From: an uncultured Paraprevotella sp.
GTDB lineage: Bacteria; Bacteroidota; Bacteroidia; Bacteroidales; Bacteroidaceae
Direction of reading: 5' to 3'
Assembly: GCA_944321565.1 (NCBI GenBank)
Contig: CALULT010000009.1
Span: 1 to 64,000, forward strand
DNA length: 64,000 nt
Part shown: positions 8,877-16,923 of the stretch, in pieces
Position numbering within the stretch: the first letter of the stretch is position 1
Layout: each line of letters begins with the position of its first letter
Notes under the pieces: model-generated
Told to the model about the DNA's origin: nothing
What the model saw: the letters and a program-made list of their open reading frames with translations, nothing else
Database searches by the model: none
Program-made: the position numbers and the translations under genes

Positions 8877-10037
8877 ATGAAGAAAAGTTTAATCGCGTTA
8901 GCCTTCGGCACGTTTGCCCTGGGCATGTCGGAGTTCGTCATGATGAGCATCCTGCCCTACGTGGCACAATCCATGCAATGTACCATCCCCGAAGCGGGAC
9001 ACCTCATTTCGGCTTATGCCCTTGGTGTCTGCGTAGGTGCGCCGGCCGTGGTGCTTGTGGCCCGCAAACGCCCGCTCCACCAAATCTTGTTGGCTCTCAT
9101 TTGTATATACCTGACAGGAAACCTGTTGATGTCCGTTTGTTCCAACCTGCATCTCGGCATCCTTTTCCGTTTCATTTCCGGACTGCCCCACGGCGCATAT
9201 TTCGGCGTAGGCTCCATCGTGGCCGACCGCTTGTCTCCTCGTGGGAAAAGCTCGCTGGCTATCGCCATCATGAGTTCGGGTATGACTGTGGCCAACCTTA
9301 TAGGCATTCCTGCCGGAACCTGGCTGAGCGACCTTGTGTCCTGGCGTGCCATTTTCCTGTTTAATGGGGCGTGGGGCGTATTGACTTTCGTCATGCTCTA
9401 CCGGCTGATTCCCCACATCGAACCGCTCCCTAATACCGGACTGAAAGGCCAATTCCGCTTCCTGAAAAACTTGGCTCCGTGGTTGCTCATCATCACTACC
9501 ACGTTCGGCAACGCCGGCATATTTTGTTGGTACAGCTACATTAGTCCGTTGATGAACAGGATGGCCGGTTTCAGCCCGTCAGAAATCACCTTGCTTATGG
9601 TGTTGGCTGGTGGAAGCATGTGTGTGGGCAACATCGCCGGGGGCAAACTCTCCGACCGCTACACGCCAGGACGCACCATCCTCGGAGTGCAGCTCTGTAT
9701 GATTGTTGGCCTGCTTTCCATATTCTTCTTTTCCACCTATCCAGGTATCGCAGTGCTCATGATGTGTGTCTGTACGGCTTGCCTTTTCGGCGTGTCGGCT
9801 CCGCAACAGCTCTTGCTGCTTCGTTTTTCCAAAGGTGGCGAGATGATGGGAGCCGCCATGGTGCAAGTGGCTTTCAATTTGGGCAACGCTGTCGGTGCCT
9901 ACTGTGGCGGCCTTCCTATTACCTATGGGCTTAGCTACAATTATCCCGCCCTTGTCGGCACAGGCTTCGTTATCATCGGTGTCACCTCCACGGCTATGTT
10001 CTGTCGGAAATATAAGAAAGAGAACGCGGCAGCATGA
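8877..10037 (+). CDS. MFS exporter, AraJ/PbuE-like
   Basis: This major facilitator protein of 386 residues has about 12 membrane segments. The N-terminal block FALGMSEFVMMSILP and the GLPHGAYFGVGS motif in TM4 are typical of the DHA1 group that includes AraJ and purine or sugar efflux proteins. Substrates in this group vary, so the cargo cannot be named. The gene lies 58 bp after the amidase, with no clear -7 box between them. An ISAon1-derived repeat begins 15 bp after the stop codon. Confidence 0.85.
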   Translation: MKKSLIALAFGTFALGMSEFVMMSILPYVAQSMQCTIPEAGHLISAYALGVCVGAPAVVLVARKRPLHQILLALICIYLTGNLLMSVCSNLHLGILFRFISGLPHGAYFGVGSIVADRLSPRGKSSLAIAIMSSGMTVANLIGIPAGTWLSDLVSWRAIFLFNGAWGVLTFVMLYRLIPHIEPLPNTGLKGQFRFLKNLAPWLLIITTTFGNAGIFCWYSYISPLMNRMAGFSPSEITLLMVLAGGSMCVGNIAGGKLSDRYTPGRTILGVQLCMIVGLLSIFFFSTYPGIAVLMMCVCTACLFGVSAPQQLLLLRFSKGGEMMGAAMVQVAFNLGNAVGAYCGGLPITYGLSYNYPALVGTGFVIIGVTSTAMFCRKYKKENAAA

Positions 10038-10052
10038 AAGAAAGGCACGAAA

Positions 10053-10461
10053 AGCGCAGTCGAAATTCAATGGGGAAGAACGGTTTCATGCTCCCCCCGT
10101 TGATATGCTGCGACAGATTTGAAATCAATCAAGCAAAGAGTTTGTCCGTCCGGAGGTAAAACTCCTCCGCCTTGCAGGGGAGGTGGCCCGCAGGGCCGGA
10201 GGGGTTTCCCATGCACAAGAGTAACTTCTCCCCTTTTTCCGACCCGTTCATGTTGTCCGTGGATGCGTCCGGTGTTGTTCCCGTGGGCGTGAGACCCCCT
10301 CCGCCCCTTCGGGGCTCGTCCCCCTGCGAGGCGGGACAGTTTTTCATGGCCATCCGCATGGTGAAAAAAGGGTCGTTACGACCCCCGCCGCATGGAGAAC
10401 AGAAGAAGCGTTACGTCCCGCGCAGAATTTATTAAATTCCCCACTAAATTTCTATTGCCCC
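10053..10461. mobile_element. MITE-like element with ISAon1-type ends
   Basis: The right end (10432-10461) is a reverse-complement copy of the terminal repeat seen at 34957-34984: TTAA, then TCCCCACTAAATTTC, then TGCCCC. The left end carries GCAGTCGAAATTCAATGGGG in plus orientation (10057-10076), so the ends are inverted. The interior has the same GC-rich palindromic block (around 10168-10212) as the element at 34437-34984, plus a G+C-rich tail. No coding capacity is seen. It fills most of the gap between the MFS gene and the 65-aa gene. Confidence 0.6.
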
Positions 10462-10499
10462 CACTTCCTTCTAAAAGCTATGAAGAGATTGGCAATAAG

Positions 10500-10555
10500 A
10501 CCTAAAAAGAGTCCGTTAAGTTCAGCATTGAGCTATGATGCGGCTCTTTTTAGGT
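10500..10555. terminator. hairpin, possible terminator
   Basis: A 12-bp perfect inverted repeat (ACCTAAAAAGAG / CTCTTTTTAGGT) with a 32-base loop lies between the MITE and the leftward 65-aa gene. It could terminate transcription on either strand or be the ends of a very small element. Apart from this, 10,462-10,622 holds nothing else I can support. Confidence 0.35.
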
Positions 10556-10622
10556 TCTAGAGGGTGCTTGATTCTTGAACTAGAAGTTTATATTTCTAAG
10601 AATAGACCTGGTCCACTCCCTA

Positions 10623-10820
10623 TTAATAATGATCATAGTGTGTGATTTTCGGTGCTTCCATCCTGGTGGTTTCTTCAAAACGGTCGCACAGTCTCTTTGC
10701 CTCTGCCACATAACGTTCTCCCGTCCGTGTGCATTCACAAATAATTGGATTCTTCATCCATTGCATATACTGTCCGTATTTACAGTTATAACATTTGACC
10801 ATCTTTTTTCCTGTCGCCAT
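10623..10820 (-). CDS. small cysteine-containing protein, 65 aa
   Basis: Starting at ATG 10820 gives 65 residues beginning MATGKKMVKC, with a CYNC pair, a CEC pair and a further Cys, which suggests a small metal-binding or disulfide-containing fold. A longer reading from 10901 would overlap the upstream lipoprotein gene and is not used. An alternative start is ATG 10802. The gene lies 11 bp after the lipoprotein gene on the same strand, so the two are probably co-transcribed. The family was not recognised. Confidence 0.55.
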   Translation of the reverse strand: MATGKKMVKCYNCKYGQYMQWMKNPIICECTRTGERYVAEAKRLCDRFEETTRMEAPKITHYDHY

Positions 10821-10831
10821 ACTTCTCCCTA

Positions 10832-11437
10832 TCAATGAGTAAATGTTTCTTGGTTTTGTCCATGCCAGGATTGCAAGATAAGGGAATCCGGTGTCAAACA
10901 CAAAATCCGCAATGTGTCATGGCATGTTTCCGCGCCATGGATGCCACTGTTTTCACGCAGCAATATCAGATGGCAGTTACACAATTCCCATCTATTGTAC
11001 TTATATCGTCCGCCCGTAATGGCTTTTGCCCTCCCGTCCGGCATGAGACAAAAACCATGCAAGCTGTCAACTCGCGACCGCCAGCTCCTGACTAGCTGAT
11101 TGACATTCAAAGCCACTCCTACGCTCTGGTTGTCATCACGGGTCGTGATGGCAAATAGGTCTGTGTAATTGGCTATTTCGCCTAGGATAAGTCCGTCTTG
11201 GCCGCTTTTTTCATCCGTTTTGTTCAGCAACAACGTGTCCCCCTCGTTGGTGACCAGCTGCAGGCAACTCATTCCCGTGCCGTCTCCCAAATGACCATAG
11301 AAAGCCGTGTCGGACTCACATGACATGCAAACGGAGTCTTCCTCTTCCATGTAATTGCTTGCTTTTCCACCGTTTTCTATGCAACCAATCAAAGCAACCA
11401 TGGCCAAGGGCAAGATGAAAGCCAATTCTTTTTTCAT
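10832..11437 (-). CDS. putative lipoprotein, 201 aa, unknown function
   Basis: The N-terminus has a lipobox (ALIGC, Cys about 19), so it should be lipid-anchored in the envelope. The mature part has several cysteines, including SVCMSCES and CNCH, unusual for an exported protein, and no catalytic motif I recognise. A minus-strand TATATTTG at 11469-11476 supports the start at 11437. It is followed closely by the 65-aa gene. Confidence 0.65.
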   Translation of the reverse strand: MKKELAFILPLAMVALIGCIENGGKASNYMEEEDSVCMSCESDTAFYGHLGDGTGMSCLQLVTNEGDTLLLNKTDEKSGQDGLILGEIANYTDLFAITTRDDNQSVGVALNVNQLVRSWRSRVDSLHGFCLMPDGRAKAITGGRYKYNRWELCNCHLILLRENSGIHGAETCHDTLRILCLTPDSLILQSWHGQNQETFTH

Positions 11438-11468
11438 ACATTTGTTTTTTAATGCGTATATGAATCTA

Positions 11469-11476
11469 CAAATATA
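11469..11476 (-). promoter_or_regulatory. -7 promoter element for the lipoprotein gene
   Basis: The minus strand reads TATATTTG, about 32 bp before ATG 11437. Confidence 0.5.
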
Positions 11477-11518
11477 CTAATTATTCAAAAAAGTGCGGCC
11501 TTTTTCCTTCTTTATTTA

Positions 11519-11547
11519 TTGTTTTCGGCATTTCTTCGTTACTTTTG
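11519..11547 (+). promoter_or_regulatory. promoter of the metallopeptidase/exchanger pair
   Basis: TTG at 11519-11521 and TACTTTTG at 11540-11547 are separated by 18 bp, close to the Bacteroidetes sigma consensus spacing. Confidence 0.6.
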
Positions 11548-11598
11548 CACCGATTGGCATAGTTTTTGATTGATTGTTGAATATAAACCATAATAAAT

Positions 11599-12279
11599 AT
11601 GACGACGTATTGGATTATTTTTATCGGTATCGCGTTGGCCAGCTGGTTAGTGCAGGCCAATTTGAAACGCAAGTTTGAAAAATTTTCAGAGATGCCTATC
11701 CCCAACGGCATGACAGGGCGTGACATCGCAATCAAGATGCTACGCGACAACGGGATTTACGACGTGGAAGTAACCAGTACGCCTGGTTCGTTGACAGACC
11801 ATTACAACCCGATGAATAAAACGGTGAACTTAAGCGAGGGTGTATATGATTCATGCAGCATTGCGGCTGCGGCCGTGGCTGCCCATGAATGCGGGCATGC
11901 CGTGCAACATGCACATGCTTATGCGCCATTAAAGATGCGGAGCGCCCTTGTTCCGGTGGTTTCTTTTGCATCTAATTGGGTGCAGTGGATATTGCTTATC
12001 GGCATGCTTGCATTGAACGCATTTCCGGAAATCCTGTTTGTCGGAATCATTTTGTTTGCCCTGACCACTTTGTTCAGTTTCATCACCCTTCCGGTGGAAA
12101 TCGATGCCAGCCGCAGGGCCGTGAATTGGTTGAACGAAGCTGGCATTACGAATTATTCGAACCATGGTGCGGCTGTGTCGGCCCTCCGTTCGGCTGCCTA
12201 CACCTACGTGGTGGCAGCATTAGGTTCTTTGGCTACTTTGCTTTATTACGTATCTATATTCCTCGGGCGTCGGGAATAG
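11599..12279 (+). CDS. neutral zinc metallopeptidase, YugP type
   Basis: This is a membrane protein of 226 residues with an N-terminal membrane helix (about 5-20), the zinc-binding motif HECGH (about residue 98) and two or three C-terminal membrane helices. These fit the Zn_peptidase_2 (YugP) family. PVEIDASRRA further on probably supplies the third ligand. The substrate is unknown; the family is thought to act on membrane proteins. The Ca/Na exchanger starts 20 bp downstream, so they form an operon. Confidence 0.9.
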   Translation: MTTYWIIFIGIALASWLVQANLKRKFEKFSEMPIPNGMTGRDIAIKMLRDNGIYDVEVTSTPGSLTDHYNPMNKTVNLSEGVYDSCSIAAAAVAAHECGHAVQHAHAYAPLKMRSALVPVVSFASNWVQWILLIGMLALNAFPEILFVGIILFALTTLFSFITLPVEIDASRRAVNWLNEAGITNYSNHGAAVSALRSAAYTYVVAALGSLATLLYYVSIFLGRRE

Positions 12280-12298
12280 AAAACGGCGGAGAAAACGC

Positions 12299-13291
12299 AT
12301 GCTTATAGCAATAGTACTCTTTTTATGCGGCATCGGGCTCGTTTTGCTCGGTGCCGATAAATTAACTGAAGGAGCGGTCGGGATGGCGCGCCACTGTCAT
12401 TGGGGTGAATGGGTCATCGGATTGACCGTCGTGGCTTTTGGCACGTCGCTCCCTGAGTGGGCCATCGGTATGGCTGCCGTCACGAAAGCTTGTGGCGAAT
12501 TGGCTTTGGGGAATGTTGTCGGAAGCAACATCTTTAATGTACTGGCCATCGCCGGATGTTCCGCCTTGGTGAGGCCTATCCTGGTGAGTCGGTCCACAGT
12601 GAAAAAAGACATCCCTTTCGCCTTGTTGGCCACGATAGTGTTAGCCATCATGTCTATGGACACATGGATAGACGGAGCCTCACAAAACCAACTGTCGCGG
12701 ACAGACGGAATTTTATTGTTAGGGTACTTTGCAGTATTTATGGGTTATACGTGCGCGTCGGTACGGAACCGGGAAAAAAGTTCATGTACGGAAGCTGCGA
12801 AAGAAATAGGGGCGGAGGTCGCAATGCCATATTGGAAAATATCCGCTTTTATGCTTATTGGAATAGTATGCTTGTTTGTGGGGGCTATCTTTTGTGTGGA
12901 CTCCATTCAGGAGCTTGCAATCAGATGGGGAGTCGGTGAGACGTGGATAGGATTGACCTTATTGGCGTTCAGCACATCGCTGCCCGAATTGGCAACTTCC
13001 GTCATCGCAGCCCGGAAAGGCTGTTCCGCCATTGCCATCGGGAATGTGGTGGGCAACAATATTTTTAATATTTTCCTCGTGTTAGGCCTATGTGCCACGG
13101 TTTCCCAAATTCCGGCAAACGGTCTCTCTGTCGTGGACTGGGGGCTTATGTTGCTCAGCATGCTGTCTTTTTGGTTTTTCGCTTATACCAAACGGGGAAT
13201 CGAACGCTGGGAGGGAGCCGCCATGTTGCTACTTTATGGAATATGTTTGGCATACTGGAATGGCCAGCCGTGGGCTTTAAGCGTTTTTTAG
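12299..13291 (+). CDS. calcium/sodium antiporter, YrbG family (CaCA)
   Basis: This is a 330-residue exchanger with about ten membrane segments and two internally homologous halves. Each half has the alpha-repeat: VAFGTSLPEWAIGM with GNVVGSNIFN in the first, and LAFSTSLPELATSV with GNVVGNNIFN in the second. The acidic residues in the two SLPE motifs are the ion-binding ligands of the family. It belongs to the inner membrane and lies 20 bp after the metallopeptidase gene. Confidence 0.93.
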   Translation: MLIAIVLFLCGIGLVLLGADKLTEGAVGMARHCHWGEWVIGLTVVAFGTSLPEWAIGMAAVTKACGELALGNVVGSNIFNVLAIAGCSALVRPILVSRSTVKKDIPFALLATIVLAIMSMDTWIDGASQNQLSRTDGILLLGYFAVFMGYTCASVRNREKSSCTEAAKEIGAEVAMPYWKISAFMLIGIVCLFVGAIFCVDSIQELAIRWGVGETWIGLTLLAFSTSLPELATSVIAARKGCSAIAIGNVVGNNIFNIFLVLGLCATVSQIPANGLSVVDWGLMLLSMLSFWFFAYTKRGIERWEGAAMLLLYGICLAYWNGQPWALSVF

Positions 13292-13321
13292 CTTAAACGC
13301 AATAAAAAACTTTCCCATTTG

Positions 13322-13353
13322 TTTGCAGGATTAAAGAAAACACACTACCTTTG
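13322..13353 (+). promoter_or_regulatory. tRNA operon promoter
   Basis: TTTG (13322-13325), 20 bp, then TACCTTTG (13346-13353), an ideal Bacteroidetes promoter about 45 bp before tRNA-Ser. Confidence 0.75.
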
Positions 13354-13395
13354 CAACGCAATTCAGGAAAGCCCCCTTGCGAGAGGGTAAAGGAA

Positions 13396-13486
13396 GGAAG
13401 TTTGGGTGAGTGGCTGAAACCACCAGTTTGCTAAACTGACGTGCGGGATTACCGTACCGGGGGTTCGAATCCCCCAGCTTCCGCCA
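13396..13486 (+). tRNA. tRNA-Ser (GCT), CCA encoded
   Basis: The acceptor stem GGAAGTT pairs with AGCTTCC. The anticodon loop TTGCTAA gives anticodon GCT at 13430-13432. A long class II variable arm and a T stem of five G-C pairs are present. The 3' end reads GCCA, so CCA is in the DNA, unlike the two tRNAs that follow the phylum habit. Confidence 0.95.
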
Positions 13487-13490
13487 AAAT

Positions 13491-13562
13491 GGCATCTTCG
13501 TCTAGCGGCTAGGACACATGCCTCTCACGCATGGAACACGGGTTCGATTCCCGTAGATGCTA
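13491..13562 (+). tRNA. tRNA-Glu (CTC)
   Basis: This 72-base cloverleaf has acceptor GGCATCT pairing with AGATGCT (one G-T), anticodon CTC in CTCTCAC, T loop TTCGATT and discriminator A. It lies four bases after tRNA-Ser and shares its promoter. No CCA is encoded. Confidence 0.93.
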
Positions 13563-13571
13563 CAAAATGAG

Positions 13572-13606
13572 AATCAAGCAACTATCTTTCTGATAGTCGC
13601 TTGATT
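13572..13606 (+). terminator. terminator of the tRNA-Ser/tRNA-Glu operon
   Basis: A stem of AATCAAGC plus ACTATC pairs with GATAGT plus GCTTGATT, with single-base bulges, followed by TTGTTTATT. Confidence 0.7.
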
Positions 13607-13634
13607 TGTTTATTGTACAAACGCGGCTGAATTC

Positions 13635-13986
13635 GGCACAGTTTTTAAACTTGGGGATTTAAAACGGGTCAGTCCGAAAATCCGGTTGCGTTCCTTCCTA
13701 TAATCCCATAAAAATTATATTTTTGTGCCATGAAACAATGGCAAGTGTTACGCACCGTATTTCCTGAGGTTATTACGGAGAATTTCGAGTTTACAGATTA
13801 TGTTGAAGAAGCCGACCGCTTGGAATATTGGGGCAGTAGAAATTCAGTGGGGAAGGACGGTTTCATGCTTCCCCGCTGATATACTTCAATGGTTAAGTTA
13901 GTATATCTTTTGGGGAAGTTGGTATCTTTTGAGAATTGTCAAAATGCACTGTCCGTAGGAAAATCCTTAAGTTTGGGAACTGTGCC
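13635..13986 (+). mobile_element. internally deleted ISAon1-family remnant
   Basis: The left end (13635-13662) and right end (13959-13986) are imperfect inverted repeats of 28 bp, agreeing at 21 positions by eye. Just inside the left end, ATG 13731 opens a frame that begins MKQWQVLRTVFPEVITENFE, resembling the N-terminus of ISAon1-type transposases. After about 33 codons it runs into a second terminal-repeat-like block (13830-13880) that is also found at 10057-10108. The remainder of the transposase is gone. The element abuts the pst control region. Confidence 0.6.
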
Positions 13987-13994
13987 TTCATATC

Positions 13995-14058
13995 TTCACA
14001 CGATTGTAACACGTTTGACACAAGTATTTATGAACTTTGCGGCGTGAAATCGTGTGAA
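13995..14058 (+). promoter_or_regulatory. inverted repeat framing the pstS promoter
   Basis: TTCACACGATT (13995-14005) and AATCGTGTGAA (14048-14058) form a perfect 11-bp inverted repeat. Between them lie TTTG (14014-14017) and GAACTTTG (14032-14039), a one-mismatch -7 box. The arrangement could be a two-site operator or a hairpin in the 5' leader. Regulation by phosphate is an inference from the downstream genes. Confidence 0.45.
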
Positions 14059-14076
14059 CACCAAAAACCATAGTAT

Positions 14077-15144
14077 ATGAAAAGAATTTATTTACCGATT
14101 GTGGCAGCTTTCGCAGCCCTGACAATTACCTCTTGTGGCGGACAACAGGTCGCAAACGACGGAACAGGCCGTGAGACCGTGGAAATGAGCGGCGCAGGCG
14201 CCACCTTCCCGCTTCCGTTCTACACCATGACATTCGAAAGCTACAGCGAAAAAATCGGCGACAAGGTGTCATACGGCGGCATCGGCAGCGGCGGCGGCAT
14301 CCGCAACCTGAAAGACGAGATCGTGGACTTCGCCGGCACGGACGCTTTCCTGACCGATGAGGAAATGAAAGACATGAACCCCGTGGTACACGTGCCGACC
14401 TGCATGGGGGCTGTGGTCATCGCCTATAACCTCCCGGAAGTGAAGGAACTGAATCTTTCGGGCGAGGTCATTGCCGACATCTTCTGCGGCAAAATCTCGA
14501 AGTGGGACGACCCGCGCCTGAAGGAACTGAACCCGCAGGCCGCGTTGCCCGCCAAAGACATCATACAGGCTTACCGTTCGGACGGCAGCGGCACGACGTT
14601 CATCTTCACCGATTACCTCTCGAAAGTGAGCGAATCGTGGAAGAACACCTATGGCAGCGGGAAGACCGTGGACTTCCCCGTAGGGCAGGCCGCCAAAGGC
14701 AACCCGGGCGTGGCCGGCATCATCGCACAGACCCCTTACTCCATCGGCTACATCGGGTCGGAATATGCCTTTGCACAGAAAATCCCCTATGCCAACGTGC
14801 GCAACAAGCGCGGCGAAATGGTAACCCCGTCCGCCGAAAGCATCTCTGCCTCCGCAGGGGAAATCCCGCAGGACACCCGCTGTTCCATCACCGATGCCGA
14901 CGCGCCGGGCGCATACCCCATCAGCTGCTTCACCTGGCTGGTCATCTACAAAGAGCAAAACTACGGCGGGCGCAGCCTGGCGCAAGCCCAAGGCACGATA
15001 AGCCTGATGAAATACATCCTGAGCGACTCTGTCCAGCAAACCACCGCGACCGTGAACTACGCGCCGTTGCCCAAACAGGCTGTGGAAATCAGTCTCGAAA
15101 ACCTGAAACAGGTGACCTTCGACGGGCAAGCGGTGTTGAAATAA
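14077..15144 (+). CDS. pstS: phosphate ABC transporter substrate-binding lipoprotein
   Basis: This 355-residue protein begins with a lipoprotein signal (TITSC, Cys about 20). It continues as a PBP-like phosphate binder: the EMSGAGATFPLPFY start, YGGIGSGGGIRNL (phosphate-contact loop), FAGTDAFLT and the YRSDGSGTTFIFTDYLS block are all typical of PstS. It captures phosphate in the periplasm for PstCA. It is first in pstSCAB. Its third codon positions are markedly richer in G/C than neighbouring operons. Confidence 0.96.
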   Translation: MKRIYLPIVAAFAALTITSCGGQQVANDGTGRETVEMSGAGATFPLPFYTMTFESYSEKIGDKVSYGGIGSGGGIRNLKDEIVDFAGTDAFLTDEEMKDMNPVVHVPTCMGAVVIAYNLPEVKELNLSGEVIADIFCGKISKWDDPRLKELNPQAALPAKDIIQAYRSDGSGTTFIFTDYLSKVSESWKNTYGSGKTVDFPVGQAAKGNPGVAGIIAQTPYSIGYIGSEYAFAQKIPYANVRNKRGEMVTPSAESISASAGEIPQDTRCSITDADAPGAYPISCFTWLVIYKEQNYGGRSLAQAQGTISLMKYILSDSVQQTTATVNYAPLPKQAVEISLENLKQVTFDGQAVLK

Positions 15145-15166
15145 GCCGACCTCAAAACTTTGAGCC

Positions 15167-16024
15167 ATGCAAGATAAAATATTCAGGTCTTTACTGCTCC
15201 TGTCGGCCATCCTGATTCCGGTCATCTGTTGCGGCATCATCTACTCGCTGTCGTATGATGCGTCGCCGGCATTCGGCCACTTCGGATTTTGGAATTTCAT
15301 TTTCTCGGACGACTGGGTGACCACGTCTGGCAAGGAAAGCTACGGCGCGCTCCCATTCATCACGGGCACCCTGCTCACCACGCTCCTGGCACTGCTCATC
15401 TGCATCCCGTTCTCGCTTCCCGTGGCCCTGTTCACCGGCGAATACTTCCGGGGACGGAAAATCGCCACCGTGCTGAGCACGATTGTGGACTTGCTCGCCG
15501 GCATCCCGTCCATCATCTACGGGTTGTGGGGGTTCTACGCCCTGCGCACAATCTTCATGCACCTGCAACTCTCGCCCCAAGGGTCGGGCATCCTGACGGC
15601 GGCCTTCGTGCTGGCCATCATGATTGTCCCCTACGCCGCCTCGTTGAGTTCTGAATTTATCAAGATGGTACCTTCCGACCTGAAAGAGGGTGCCTACGGC
15701 CTGGGGGCCACACGCGCCGAAGTCATCCGCAAAGTCATCTTCCCCACGGCCGGTTCGGGAATCTTCTCGGCCTACATCCTGGCCATCGGTCGGGCGTTGG
15801 GAGAGACCATGACCGTGACCATGCTCATCGGCAACACCAACCAGATGCCCGACACGCTGCGCACCACAGGCAACACCATGGCCAGCATCATCGCCAACCA
15901 ATTCGGCGAAGCCGACGGGTTGAAACTCTCTTCGCTCATCGCCATCGGACTGTTGCTGTTCCTCATCACGGCCATCATCAACATGATTGGGAAGATTCTG
16001 ATTCGACGGGCACAGCACGTGTAA
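15167..16024 (+). CDS. pstC: phosphate ABC transporter permease PstC
   Basis: This inner-membrane permease of 285 residues has about six membrane segments. The binding-protein-dependent transport EAA loop is seen at KEGAYGLGATRAEVIRKVIFP, and the AGIPSIIYGLWG motif and ALGETMTVTMLIGN are characteristic of PstC. It lies 22 bp after pstS and 26 bp before pstA. Confidence 0.95.
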   Translation: MQDKIFRSLLLLSAILIPVICCGIIYSLSYDASPAFGHFGFWNFIFSDDWVTTSGKESYGALPFITGTLLTTLLALLICIPFSLPVALFTGEYFRGRKIATVLSTIVDLLAGIPSIIYGLWGFYALRTIFMHLQLSPQGSGILTAAFVLAIMIVPYAASLSSEFIKMVPSDLKEGAYGLGATRAEVIRKVIFPTAGSGIFSAYILAIGRALGETMTVTMLIGNTNQMPDTLRTTGNTMASIIANQFGEADGLKLSSLIAIGLLLFLITAIINMIGKILIRRAQHV

Positions 16025-16050
16025 CCCCTAAACAGGAAATAAAAAAGAAG

Positions 16051-16923
16051 ATGAAAACAACAGACAAGAAACTGGAGTTCAGAATACTGAAAAACAGGTT
16101 GCTTTACGTCACGGTGTGTGTGCTCTCCGCACTGACCGCCGTGCCCTTGGTAGCCATCCTCGGCGAAGTGCTCATCAAAGGATGGGACCAGCTGGGGTGG
16201 TCGTTCCTCACCGAAGCCACGCCCAACGCCTACAAGGCCATGGCTGCCTTGGCCAGCGGCGAAAGCGTGCCGGGCGGCATCGCCAACGGCATCATCGGCA
16301 CATTCCTTATGCTGGCATTGGCCGCCGTCGTAGCGATTCCCGTAGGCATCCTCTGCGGCATCTGCCTTTCCGAATACCGGGGCAACTGGTTCGCCACCAT
16401 CGTGAGCTACCTGACCGACCTGCTGCAAGGTACGCCGTCCATCATCATCGGCATCATCACCTACATTTGGATTGTAGTCCCCACGAAAGGCTATTCGGCC
16501 TATGCCGGGAGCGTGGCCCTCTTCATCATGATGTTGCCGCTCATCATCCGCTCCACGGAAGAGACCATGAAGATATTGCCCGAAACACTAAAGGAAGCGG
16601 GACTCGGGCTGGGCGGAAGCTATTGGCGCGTCATGCTGAAAGTTATGCTGCCCGCCTCGTTCGGAAGTATCTTCACGGGCATCCTGCTGGCCATCTCGCG
16701 CGTGGTGGGGGAAACGGCGCCGCTCATGTTCACCACGCTCGGCAGCGCGGTCATCAGCTGGAACATGTCGAAACCCATGTCGGCCGTGCCCTTGCTCATT
16801 TGGGAATTTTTCAACGACCCCAACCTGCAGAGCCTCATTTGGGGAGCCTCGTTGTTCCTCCTCACTTTCGTACTTTGTCTCAACTTATTAGCCAAACGAA
16901 TCGCAAAAAAATGGAAAATATAA
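16051..16923 (+). CDS. pstA: phosphate ABC transporter permease PstA
   Basis: This second permease has 290 residues. The LLQGTPSIIIGIITY motif parallels that of PstC, the EAA loop is LKEAGLGLGGSYWRVMLKVMLP, and ISRVVGETAPLMF is the PstA signature region. Its last 13 bp overlap the start of pstB, so translation is probably coupled. Confidence 0.95.
   Translation: MKTTDKKLEFRILKNRLLYVTVCVLSALTAVPLVAILGEVLIKGWDQLGWSFLTEATPNAYKAMAALASGESVPGGIANGIIGTFLMLALAAVVAIPVGILCGICLSEYRGNWFATIVSYLTDLLQGTPSIIIGIITYIWIVVPTKGYSAYAGSVALFIMMLPLIIRSTEETMKILPETLKEAGLGLGGSYWRVMLKVMLPASFGSIFTGILLAISRVVGETAPLMFTTLGSAVISWNMSKPMSAVPLLIWEFFNDPNLQSLIWGASLFLLTFVLCLNLLAKRIAKKWKI

Noticed and set aside
10172..10435. 87-codon frame in the MITE
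   Set aside because: It is Pro/Arg-rich translation of a palindromic GC-rich repeat with no start signal.
16116..16910. Extended start of pstB
   Set aside because: The extra residues are a shadow of pstA in another frame; the ATP-binding protein begins at ATG 16911.
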